From contig CBFHYU010000038.1 of assembly GCA_965660165.1 (NCBI GenBank), forward strand, positions 1-12,845: a stretch of 12,845 nt of DNA. Reading direction: 5' to 3'. Under the pieces are notes generated by a model. That model had not been told where the DNA came from and ran no database searches. It was given only the letters and a program-made list of their open reading frames with translations. This document shows positions 6,608-12,845 of the stretch, one piece after another. The stretch comes from WTJO01 sp965660165 (GTDB taxonomy: Bacteria > Pseudomonadota > Alphaproteobacteria > Puniceispirillales > Puniceispirillaceae). A program made the translations under genes and the position numbers. How positions within the stretch are numbered: position 1 is the stretch's first letter; the number at the start of each line of letters is the position of its first letter.

Positions 6608-7438
6608 ATGGCACGGTCTGTTACACATTATCAGAAATTGCGCAACACGCTTATGGCATGGGCAATCGGGCTGATTATTTTCTTTCCTATTTTCTGGATT
6701 ATGGTGCTGTCTTTGAAGACAGAGGGGGATGCTATCAAAGCGCCTATGGAGGTGCTTAGCGCGGTCTGGACAACCGAAAGCTATGCGGTTGTTCAGGAAC
6801 GCTCAGATTATTTTAAGCATTTCTCAAATTCGGTAATTATTGCGGTTGGCTCAACCTTGCTTGGGATTGTAATAGCTGTGCCAGCGGCATGGTCAATGGC
6901 GTTTGTGCCGTCAAGGCGAACGCGTGATATCTTGATGTGGATGCTGTCTACAAAGATGCTTCCAGCTGTTGGTGTGTTATATCCCATCTATCTTTTATTT
7001 ATCGAGCTTGGGATGTTGGACACGCGCACTGGACTTGTGGTTGTGCTGATGCTAATCAACCTGCCGATCATTGTATGGATGCTCTATACCTATTTTCGGG
7101 AAATTCCTGGCGAAATTCTAGAAGCTGCCAGAATGGATGGGGCAAATCTGAAAGCAGAATTGCTTTATGTGCTTACCCCGATGGCAATACCAGGAATTGC
7201 CTCAACATTGCTATTGAATGTTATTCTGGCATGGAATGAAGCATTTTGGACATTAAATCTTACAGCCGCAAAAGCCGCACCGCTAACGGCCTTTATTGCA
7301 AGCTATTCAAGCCCTGAAGGTCTGTTTTATGCAAAATTAAGCGCTGCCTCTGTTATGGCAATCACGCCTATTTTGATTATGGGTTGGTTTAGCCAGAAAC
7401 AGCTTGTGCGTGGTCTTACGTTTGGCGCGGTCAAATAG
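6608..7438 (+). CDS. smoG: Sorbitol/mannitol ABC transporter permease SmoG
   Basis: The second permease subunit, MalG/UgpE (CUT1) type, 276 aa. Six hydrophobic segments lie at about 12-35, 74-98, 109-131, 142-162, 195-213 and 245-262. The EAA loop is E-A-A-R-M-D-G-A (172-179), and the C-terminus reads L-V-R-G-L-T-F-G-A-V-K, typical of this subunit, in which the tail often contacts the ATPase. It partners SmoF in the heterodimeric pore. The start at ATG 6608 follows the smoF stop by 5 bp, with a short TAGG just upstream; translation is probably coupled to smoF. Nothing is missing compared with the family. Confidence 0.92.
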   Translation: MARSVTHYQKLRNTLMAWAIGLIIFFPIFWIMVLSLKTEGDAIKAPMEVLSAVWTTESYAVVQERSDYFKHFSNSVIIAVGSTLLGIVIAVPAAWSMAFVPSRRTRDILMWMLSTKMLPAVGVLYPIYLLFIELGMLDTRTGLVVVLMLINLPIIVWMLYTYFREIPGEILEAARMDGANLKAELLYVLTPMAIPGIASTLLLNVILAWNEAFWTLNLTAAKAAPLTAFIASYSSPEGLFYAKLSAASVMAITPILIMGWFSQKQLVRGLTFGAVK

Positions 7439-7447
7439 GGGGAAAAG

Positions 7448-8452
7448 ATGAAGCAAATTCAGTTAAAACAGGTATCGAAACGTTTTGGCGATTCACACGT
7501 TATCCCTCCACTTGATCTGGATATAGAAGATGGTGAATTTATTGTATTTGTTGGACCATCTGGATGCGGCAAATCAACCTTGCTTCGGCTGATTGCTGGT
7601 CTAGAAGATGTCAGTGAAGGCGAGATTCTGATTAACGGGACAGATGCAACCAATATCGCGCCTGCCCAGCGAGGCTTGGCAATGGTGTTTCAGTCATATG
7701 CACTATATCCGCATATGACTGTTCGCAATAATATTGCCTTTCCATTGCGCATGGCAGGGCTTGATAAGGCAGAGCAGAATAGACGGGCAGAAGATGCCGC
7801 ACGGGTGCTAAATCTTACCGACTATCTAGACAGACGGCCAGCTCAGCTTTCAGGCGGCCAGCGTCAGCGTGTTGCCATTGGCCGTGCAATTGTCAGAGAG
7901 CCTGCAGCCTTTTTATTTGACGAGCCATTATCAAATCTGGATGCCGCTCTTCGTGTAGGCATGAGGCTTGAGATAAGTGAGCTTCATAAGCGACTTGGCA
8001 CAACAATGATTTATGTGACCCATGATCAGGTTGAGGCCATGACGATGGCAGATAGAATTGTTGTTCTGCAATCTGGTGTTATTGAGCAGGTTGGCTCGCC
8101 ACTTGAGCTATATCATAATCCATGTAACATCTTTGTTGCGGGATTTATAGGCTCTCCTAAGATGAACCTTATTTCGGGAAATGAAGCGAAAAAATACGGT
8201 GCGCATACCATCGGAATACGCCCTGAACATCTGGCCATTTCGACCAAATCTGGCGATTGGCAGGGTGTGGTAGGGGTATCAGAACATCTTGGCTCAGATA
8301 CGTTTTTCCATGTCAATTGTGCGAACCTTGATCAGGTTATAACGGTAAGAGCAAATGGCGAGATAGATTTTAGCTATGGCACAAATGTATTTTTGAGTCC
8401 TGATATGGCCTATCTGCATAAATTTGATGCTGATGGATTGCGTCAGCCATGA
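7448..8452 (+). CDS. smoK: Sorbitol/mannitol ABC transporter ATP-binding protein SmoK
   Basis: The cytoplasmic ATPase that powers SmoFG, MalK/UgpC type, 334 aa. Motifs: Walker A G-P-S-G-C-G-K-S-T (36-44), Q-loop Q82, signature L-S-G-G-Q-R-Q-R (134-141), Walker B F-L-F-D-E-P (155-160), D-loop S-N-L-D (162-165) and switch histidine H192 in T-H-D-Q-V-E-A-M. After about residue 235 comes the TOBE-type regulatory domain, including I-G-I-R-P-E-H (255-261). It is shorter than MalK (about 370 aa), with a compact C-terminal domain like other SmoK proteins. A G-rich ribosome site (AGGGGG) precedes ATG 7448. Its stop overlaps the smoS start as ATGA (8449-8452), implying translational coupling. One such ATPase can serve several CUT1 importers. 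Confidence 0.93.
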   Translation: MKQIQLKQVSKRFGDSHVIPPLDLDIEDGEFIVFVGPSGCGKSTLLRLIAGLEDVSEGEILINGTDATNIAPAQRGLAMVFQSYALYPHMTVRNNIAFPLRMAGLDKAEQNRRAEDAARVLNLTDYLDRRPAQLSGGQRQRVAIGRAIVREPAAFLFDEPLSNLDAALRVGMRLEISELHKRLGTTMIYVTHDQVEAMTMADRIVVLQSGVIEQVGSPLELYHNPCNIFVAGFIGSPKMNLISGNEAKKYGAHTIGIRPEHLAISTKSGDWQGVVGVSEHLGSDTFFHVNCANLDQVITVRANGEIDFSYGTNVFLSPDMAYLHKFDADGLRQP

Positions 8453-9222
8453 AACGTCTTGAGGGGAAAAAAGCCCTGATAACAGGGGCGGCAAGAGGCA
8501 TTGGCCGATATTTTGCCGAAGCCTATGTTTCAGAGGGCGCACAGGTCGCCATCGCTGATATAGATATTGAACAAGCCCGCATCGCAGCTCAGGAAATTGG
8601 CACAAATGCAATCGCCATTGACATGGATGTAACTGATCAGACTAGCATTGATGCTGGTGTCGCTGAGGTTATCAACATTTTTGGCGCGATTGATATTTTG
8701 ATAAATAATGCCGCCATTTTCACAGCTGCACCACTTACACAGATTACCCGTGCTGATTATCGCCGTGTATTCGATATCAATGTATCTGGTACCTTATTTA
8801 CCATGCAGGCAGTTGCGCGACACATGATTGCACGCAATAATGGGGGTAAGATTATCAATATGGCCAGTCAGGCTGGCAGGCGTGGCGAGCCTTTGGTAGC
8901 GGTCTATTGCGCAACAAAGGCAGCGGTCATTTCGCTTACACAGTCAGCAGGTTTGAATCTTATCCGCCATAATATCAATGTAAATGCAATCGCACCAGGT
9001 GTGGTAGATGGCGAGCATTGGGACGGGGTTGATGCGTTCTTTGCCAAGCTCGAGAACAAAGATATTGGACAGAAGAAAAAAGAGGTCAATGCTGGCGTGC
9101 CCTTTGGCAGAATGGCAACACCTGCTGACCTAGCAGGGATGGCCATTTTTCTTGCCAGCGCAGAAGCAGATTATATCGTAGCACAAACCTATAATGTGGA
9201 TGGCGGGCAATGGATGAGCTGA
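8449..9222 (+). CDS. smoS: Sorbitol dehydrogenase SmoS (short-chain dehydrogenase/reductase)
   Basis: A 257-aa classical SDR that oxidises D-sorbitol (glucitol) to D-fructose with NAD+ (L-iditol 2-dehydrogenase class, EC 1.1.1.14); related enzymes also take galactitol. The nucleotide-binding motif is T-G-A-A-R-G-I-G (12-19), with D37 at the end of the second strand favouring NAD+ over NADP+. N-N-A-A is at 86-89, and the catalytic tetrad is N111, S140, Y153, K157 (Y-x-x-x-K as Y-C-A-T-K). C-terminal Y-N-V-D-G-G-Q-W-M is the usual SDR ending with the SmoS-type tail. It begins inside the smoK stop codon (ATGA) without its own good ribosome site, so it relies on coupling. Placement between the transporter and mtlK supports the polyol role; substrate preference is inferred from context. 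Confidence 0.9.
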   Translation: MKRLEGKKALITGAARGIGRYFAEAYVSEGAQVAIADIDIEQARIAAQEIGTNAIAIDMDVTDQTSIDAGVAEVINIFGAIDILINNAAIFTAAPLTQITRADYRRVFDINVSGTLFTMQAVARHMIARNNGGKIINMASQAGRRGEPLVAVYCATKAAVISLTQSAGLNLIRHNINVNAIAPGVVDGEHWDGVDAFFAKLENKDIGQKKKEVNAGVPFGRMATPADLAGMAIFLASAEADYIVAQTYNVDGGQWMS

Positions 9223-9248
9223 TAGATGGTATTATCACAGAGTCTAGT

Positions 9249-10727
9249 ATGATCAGTCTGAATAATGATTCGTTATCTCGTTTGCCCGATTCTGTAATTA
9301 TACCAAATTATGACCGCAACTCTCTAACTGCTGGCATCGTGCATATTGGTGTTGGTAATTTTCACCGCGCCCATCTTGCATGGTATCTTCACCGTCTGAT
9401 GCAAAACGGACAGGCATATGATTGGGCAATCATTGGTGCAGGGGTGCGTGAACATGATAAGATAATGCGCAAGAAGCTACTGGCTCAGGACTGTCTAACT
9501 ACACTAATTGAGCTTGACTCTGCGGGCGGACAGGCAACCGAAGTTACAGGTGCGATGATCGATTTTCTGCCAGTTGAGCCAGAAAACCAGCCTCTGATCG
9601 ATGCTATGGCCAGACCAGAGATAAAAATTGTATCCCTAACAGTCACAGAAGGCGGCTATTATCTGGATAGCACAACAGGAAAGCTTGATTGTGACCATGC
9701 TGATATTCTTCATGATGCGGCGCACCCACAAACGCCAAAAACCGCTTTTGGCGCTATTGTCGCCGCGCTGAAATTAAGACGCGAGCGCGGGATAACGCCA
9801 TTTAGCTGTCTGTGTTGTGACAATCTTCAAGCAAATGGCGCTATCCTGCGTCAGACAGTTGTCGGGCTTGCCAGATTAAGCGATCCAGAGCTGGCAAACT
9901 GGATTGATAGCCAGTCTGCATTTCCCAATTCTATGGTTGACTGTATCGTGCCAGCTACAGGCAGAGGTGAGCTGGAACTAGCACAACGGCTTGGTATAGA
10001 TGATGCTGCCCCTGTCACCCATGAAGATTTCAGACAATGGGTTATTGAAGATAGTTTTTGTCAGGGGCGACCTGATTGGCATTTGGTAGGAGCAGAATTT
10101 TCAAACCATGTTCATCTGCATGAAGCCCAAAAAATCAGGATATTAAATGGTGGCCATCAGATATTGGCGAATATTGCCGAAGTGATGGGCGTAACAACAA
10201 TTTCTGATGCGATCAGCCATCCGTTAATTTACGGGTTTTTTCACAAGGTGCTGACCACTGAAATTATACCGCATGTAACCGAATTAGATAATATGCCTGT
10301 TACTAATTATCTGGAACTGATAGAAAAACGGTTTGCCAATCCAAAAATTATAGATACGGTAAGGCGAGTGGCGTTTGATGGTTCAGCCCGCCATGCTGGA
10401 TTTATCCTGCCCTCAATTCGTGACGGGTTGGCAAAAGAGTGCCAAATTGCAGGGCTGGCGCTGGTAGAAGCACTATGGGCAAGGATGTGTGAAGGCCATC
10501 GCGAAAATGGAAGCGTGATAGACCCGAATGACCCTATTTGGGAGCGGTTACGCAACACTGCATCTCAGGCGCGCATTCGGCCATTAGCATGGCTTGAAAT
10601 GGAAGATATTTATGGCGATCTGGCCAAAGATAAGCGCTTTGCCCCTGCCTTTGAGCAGGCATTGCATGCGATTTACACAGACGGGGTAGCCCCCACTATC
10701 CAGCAATATCTTGAGGCAACAGATTGA
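9249..10727 (+). CDS. mtlK: Mannitol 2-dehydrogenase, polyol-specific long-chain dehydrogenase
   Basis: Oxidises D-mannitol to D-fructose, and in relatives D-arabitol to D-xylulose and D-sorbitol to fructose, using NAD+. With the start used here it is 492 aa. The N-terminal domain has G-I-V-H-I-G-V-G-N-F-H-R-A-H (29-42). The catalytic signature is K295, N300, H303 in K-I-R-I-L-N-G-G-H, identical in spacing and number to the K295/N300/H303 triad of the Pseudomonas fluorescens enzyme. That agreement favours ATG 9249. An in-frame ATG at 9210 would add 13 residues and overlap smoS by 13 bp; it has a somewhat better upstream GGATGG, so the start is not settled. The C-terminal helical domain appears complete. 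It follows smoS in the same operon and precedes xylB by 65 bp. Confidence 0.92.
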   Translation: MISLNNDSLSRLPDSVIIPNYDRNSLTAGIVHIGVGNFHRAHLAWYLHRLMQNGQAYDWAIIGAGVREHDKIMRKKLLAQDCLTTLIELDSAGGQATEVTGAMIDFLPVEPENQPLIDAMARPEIKIVSLTVTEGGYYLDSTTGKLDCDHADILHDAAHPQTPKTAFGAIVAALKLRRERGITPFSCLCCDNLQANGAILRQTVVGLARLSDPELANWIDSQSAFPNSMVDCIVPATGRGELELAQRLGIDDAAPVTHEDFRQWVIEDSFCQGRPDWHLVGAEFSNHVHLHEAQKIRILNGGHQILANIAEVMGVTTISDAISHPLIYGFFHKVLTTEIIPHVTELDNMPVTNYLELIEKRFANPKIIDTVRRVAFDGSARHAGFILPSIRDGLAKECQIAGLALVEALWARMCEGHRENGSVIDPNDPIWERLRNTASQARIRPLAWLEMEDIYGDLAKDKRFAPAFEQALHAIYTDGVAPTIQQYLEATD

Positions 10728-10792
10728 TCGTTAAGGCTGATATGAGGCTGAGGCCAAAGATAGATTTTCACTAAATATAGGGCGGTGTGTAA

Positions 10793-12256
10793 GTGGCATT
10801 TTATATCGGTATAGATCTTGGCACATCGGCAATAAAAGTCATCTTGCTAGATGAATTTCAGACAGAACATGCTGTCATATCTGTACCTCTTAGCGTGCTA
10901 CGTCCCCATGCGGGCTGGTCTGAACAGAACCCTGCAGATTGGTGGCAGGGGGCCGAACGCGCACTTGACCAGCTGGCATCACAGCACCCTGAAAAATTTA
11001 GCAGGCTACGGGCAATAGGGCTGTCTGGCCAGATGCATGGGCTGGTCGCGCTAGATGCAGAAGATGCGATATTGCGCAATGCCATCTTGTGGAATGATAC
11101 ACGCGCCAGCTCGCAAGCAGAGGTGCTAGACAGATCAGAACCAGCCTTCAGGAAAATTGGCGGGAATATGGTAATGGCTGGATTTACCGCCCCAAAAGCA
11201 GTCTGGATGGCACATCATGAAGCCGCATTATTTGCCCGAATAAAGACCATCTTATTGCCAAAAGACTATCTTCGGCTGTGCCTGAGCGGCGAGAAAATTT
11301 CTGATATGTCTGATGCGTCTGGCACCTTATGGCTGGATATCGCACAACGGCGCTGGTCAGAGACGTTGCTGGCGGCATCTGGGTTGGATATCGATCAGAT
11401 GCCAGTGCTGGTTGAAGGATGCCAGATAGGCGGCTATCTGCGCGCCGAATTGGCAAAAAAATGGGGCATCAACCATCAGGTTATCATCGCTGGTGGCGCG
11501 GGTGATAATGCTGCCGCTGCAATTGGTTTGGGCATTATACGCCCCGAGCAAAGCTTTGTATCTCTTGGCACATCTGGTGTGGTGTTTTCGGTTACAGATA
11601 GGTTTGTTGAACGGGCAGATAAGGCTGTCCATGCCTTCTGTCATGCCTTGCCAAATAGCTGGCACCAGATGGGCGTTACGCTGTCTGCAACTGATAGTTT
11701 AAATTGGCTGTCCGAGATGCTTGACCAGCCTGTGCCTGATTTGCTAGCGCAGTTAAAGCCAGAAAATTGCGCCAAAACGCTTCCCATATTCCACCCCTAT
11801 CTAGGCGGTGAGCGCACCCCCCATAATAATCCTGATGCACGAGGCGGGTTTTTTGGGCTAGCGCGAACAGATAATGCGGGTGATATGGCACGTGCGATAG
11901 TGCAGGGCGTTGCCTTTGCGATTGCGGATGCGCGCGATGTACTGGATTGTGCAAACAACCCACCAAATGTGATGATCGCTGCAGGTGGAGGCGCTAGAAA
12001 CACCTATTGGCTTGAGCTTATCGCAAGCGTGACAGGGTGTAATGTGGCCGTACCGCACAATGCAGATAGTGGCGCTGCAACGGGGGCAGCACGGCTTGGG
12101 ATGATAGCGGACGGAATGTCAGTAGAAGCTGTCTGTCATGTGCCAGAGATCGCACAGACCATCTATCCAAATGCGCATCTAGCAGAGGCGCTATTGCCCG
12201 CACGTCAGGCAAGTCAATTTCTACTAAACTCCATGCCCAAATTCGCGTCTCTATAG
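10793..12256 (+). CDS. xylB: Xylulokinase XylB (FGGY carbohydrate kinase)
   Basis: Phosphorylates D-xylulose to xylulose 5-phosphate with ATP, feeding the pentose phosphate pathway. It is 487 aa, full length for the family. Domain 1 opens with Y-I-G-I-D-L-G-T-S (4-12) with D8 in the phosphate site; S-G-Q-M-H-G (78-83) and W-N-D-T-R (100-104) line the sugar site, and M-A-G-F-T-A-P-K (128-135) is typical of xylulokinase. D238 in G-G-A-G-D-N-A matches the catalytic base D233 of E. coli XylB. S-L-G-T-S-G opens the second nucleotide-binding part, and G-G-G-A-R-N lies near the C-terminus. The start is GTG 10793, with GGCGG 7 nt upstream; an in-frame ATG at 10742 is blocked by a stop. In this operon its substrate would come from arabitol oxidation by MtlK. 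Confidence 0.93.
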   Translation: MAFYIGIDLGTSAIKVILLDEFQTEHAVISVPLSVLRPHAGWSEQNPADWWQGAERALDQLASQHPEKFSRLRAIGLSGQMHGLVALDAEDAILRNAILWNDTRASSQAEVLDRSEPAFRKIGGNMVMAGFTAPKAVWMAHHEAALFARIKTILLPKDYLRLCLSGEKISDMSDASGTLWLDIAQRRWSETLLAASGLDIDQMPVLVEGCQIGGYLRAELAKKWGINHQVIIAGGAGDNAAAAIGLGIIRPEQSFVSLGTSGVVFSVTDRFVERADKAVHAFCHALPNSWHQMGVTLSATDSLNWLSEMLDQPVPDLLAQLKPENCAKTLPIFHPYLGGERTPHNNPDARGGFFGLARTDNAGDMARAIVQGVAFAIADARDVLDCANNPPNVMIAAGGGARNTYWLELIASVTGCNVAVPHNADSGAATGAARLGMIADGMSVEAVCHVPEIAQTIYPNAHLAEALLPARQASQFLLNSMPKFASL

Positions 12257-12443
12257 CGCCTTAGATGATGGATAAACATCTATAAAAAATCACACCTTTC
12301 AGGCTGATAAACAGACATACCAAGAACCCTATTCAAAGGGGCTGAAATCAGTTGACGATTATGATGATTGAGTTAGAGTTTTGTAATCGGCGTAAGGGGA
12401 ATTTGAGCGCGCGGCGATGGTGTGGGGCTAAGAGAGTTCAAAC
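12257..12443. other. Intergenic region between xylB and the desaturase-like gene
   Basis: I see no gene here. A weak 6-bp hairpin, TAGATG (12262-12267) with CATCTA (12277-12282), lies just after xylB but is followed by A-rich rather than T-rich sequence, so a terminator is not supported. The right half holds a possible promoter (12352-12379). Confidence 0.5.
12352..12379 (+). promoter_or_regulatory. Possible promoter of the desaturase-like gene
   Basis: TTGACG (12352-12357) and TAGAGT (12374-12379) are 16 bp apart, 64 bp before ATG 12444. The -35 is identical to the one proposed before smoE. The -10 matches the consensus at four of six positions. It suggests the gene is transcribed apart from the polyol operon. 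Inferred by eye only. Confidence 0.3.
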
Positions 12444-12845
12444 ATGCTTGATGAGAGTGAGTATGGAAGCAGAGATGCTCGAGGCCATTGGACACCCAAT
12501 GATAGGCCACAAACAAATCCTTTTTTCGAAAAAAACTGGAATTGGGGAAAAATAGCTGGATTTATAACGGGATATTTTCTCCCCTGGAACATCCTATTTC
12601 TTGGCTTAGGCTGGCTTAGTTTTTATGGTCTTAGCGGTTTTAAGTCAGAGTTCAAAGAATTCACATTTCAATGGCTAGCAATCTTATATTTGAAGAATGC
12701 AGCCATAGTTATTGCCGTTTATGGATTTTTGGAAGCACGCCTTTATGTTCAAAGAAAACAGAGCCAAAGGTTCAAATATAATGGCACATTTCCTGGCGGC
12801 AGAAAATCAGACAAATTTGCCTTCAAATCACAATATTTTGATAAT
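12444..12845 (+). CDS. Sterol desaturase/fatty acid hydroxylase family protein, N-terminal part
   Basis: The frame from ATG 12444 stays open for exactly 134 codons to the right edge, so the protein is cut. AGAG lies 8 nt upstream of the ATG. The start of the protein is polar (R-D-A-R-G-H-W-T-P-N-D-R at about 11-22), then come hydrophobic segments at about 37-63 (I-A-G-F-I-T-G-Y-F-L-P-W-N...) and 80-98, then basic Q-R-K-Q-S-Q-R-F-K-Y-N. This layout resembles, from memory, the N-terminus of bacterial sterol-desaturase-family membrane proteins (di-iron FA-hydroxylase superfamily). The diagnostic histidine boxes would lie further on and are not in the window, so the family call rests on N-terminal likeness alone. 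Reaction and substrate cannot be stated. It appears unrelated to the polyol operon. Confidence 0.6.
   Translation, partial: MLDESEYGSRDARGHWTPNDRPQTNPFFEKNWNWGKIAGFITGYFLPWNILFLGLGWLSFYGLSGFKSEFKEFTFQWLAILYLKNAAIVIAVYGFLEARLYVQRKQSQRFKYNGTFPGGRKSDKFAFKSQYFDN

Noticed and set aside
6176..6628. 150-aa open frame on the minus strand within smoF
   Set aside because: It lies almost wholly antisense to smoF, which has clear permease features; the frame is a by-product of the codon use and shows no domain.
10728..10792. Second promoter or small gene between mtlK and xylB
   Set aside because: The ATG at 10742 runs into a stop after ten codons, and no convincing -35/-10 pair is visible; the 65-bp gap is compatible with a single transcript.
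12262..12282. Hairpin after xylB as the operon terminator
   Set aside because: The stem is only 6 bp, A/T-rich with a 9-nt loop, and is followed by A residues rather than a T tract on the coding strand.
12352..12555. 67-aa open frame after xylB
   Set aside because: It overlaps the start of the desaturase-like frame at 12444 in another frame, its ATG or alternative start has no ribosome site, and its composition does not resemble a protein family I know.

Overview
The window reads as a chromosomal segment of a marine-type alphaproteobacterium. The genes are tightly packed, G+C is moderate, and one stretch carries the sorbitol/mannitol (smo/mtl) catabolic gene set classically known from Rhodobacter and rhizobia. 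By gene content and the mid-range base composition (judged by eye), a SAR116/Puniceispirillum-like bacterium is my best guess; this is inference and is not fixed by any marker gene here.

Layout. (1) 1-331, minus: the N-terminal part of a Tat-exported multicopper oxidase, cut by the window edge. (2) 415-2411: metF (minus) and a metR-type LysR regulator (plus) diverge from an 83-100 bp region holding inverted repeats, a self-contained methionine/one-carbon control unit. (3) 2414-3043, minus: a P-loop sugar/nucleoside kinase of the uridine-kinase/FrcK type, converging on metR with only two bases between the stop codons. (4) 3163-4233, plus: a LacI-family regulator divergent from the kinase. (5) 4343-12256, plus: the polyol operon smoE (binding protein), smoF and smoG (permeases), smoK (ATPase), smoS (short-chain sorbitol dehydrogenase), mtlK (long-chain mannitol/arabitol dehydrogenase) and xylB (xylulokinase). 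(6) 12444 to the window end, plus: the start of a sterol-desaturase-like membrane protein gene.

How it fits together. SmoE captures a hexitol or pentitol in the periplasm and SmoFGK imports it. SmoS and MtlK oxidise it with NAD+, giving fructose from sorbitol or mannitol and xylulose from D-arabitol. XylB phosphorylates xylulose. The fructose step has no dedicated ROK/PfkB fructokinase in this window; the divergent P-loop kinase is the only candidate. Two matching LacI-type operator sequences, one before the LacI gene and one before smoE, tie regulator and operon together. A strong hairpin after smoE probably makes the binding protein mRNA more abundant than the transporter mRNA.

I found no mobile element, CRISPR array, tRNA or rRNA, and no clear novel system. 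The most unusual details are the loss of the hinge-helix leucine in the LacI regulator, the unassigned kinase, and the paired operators.
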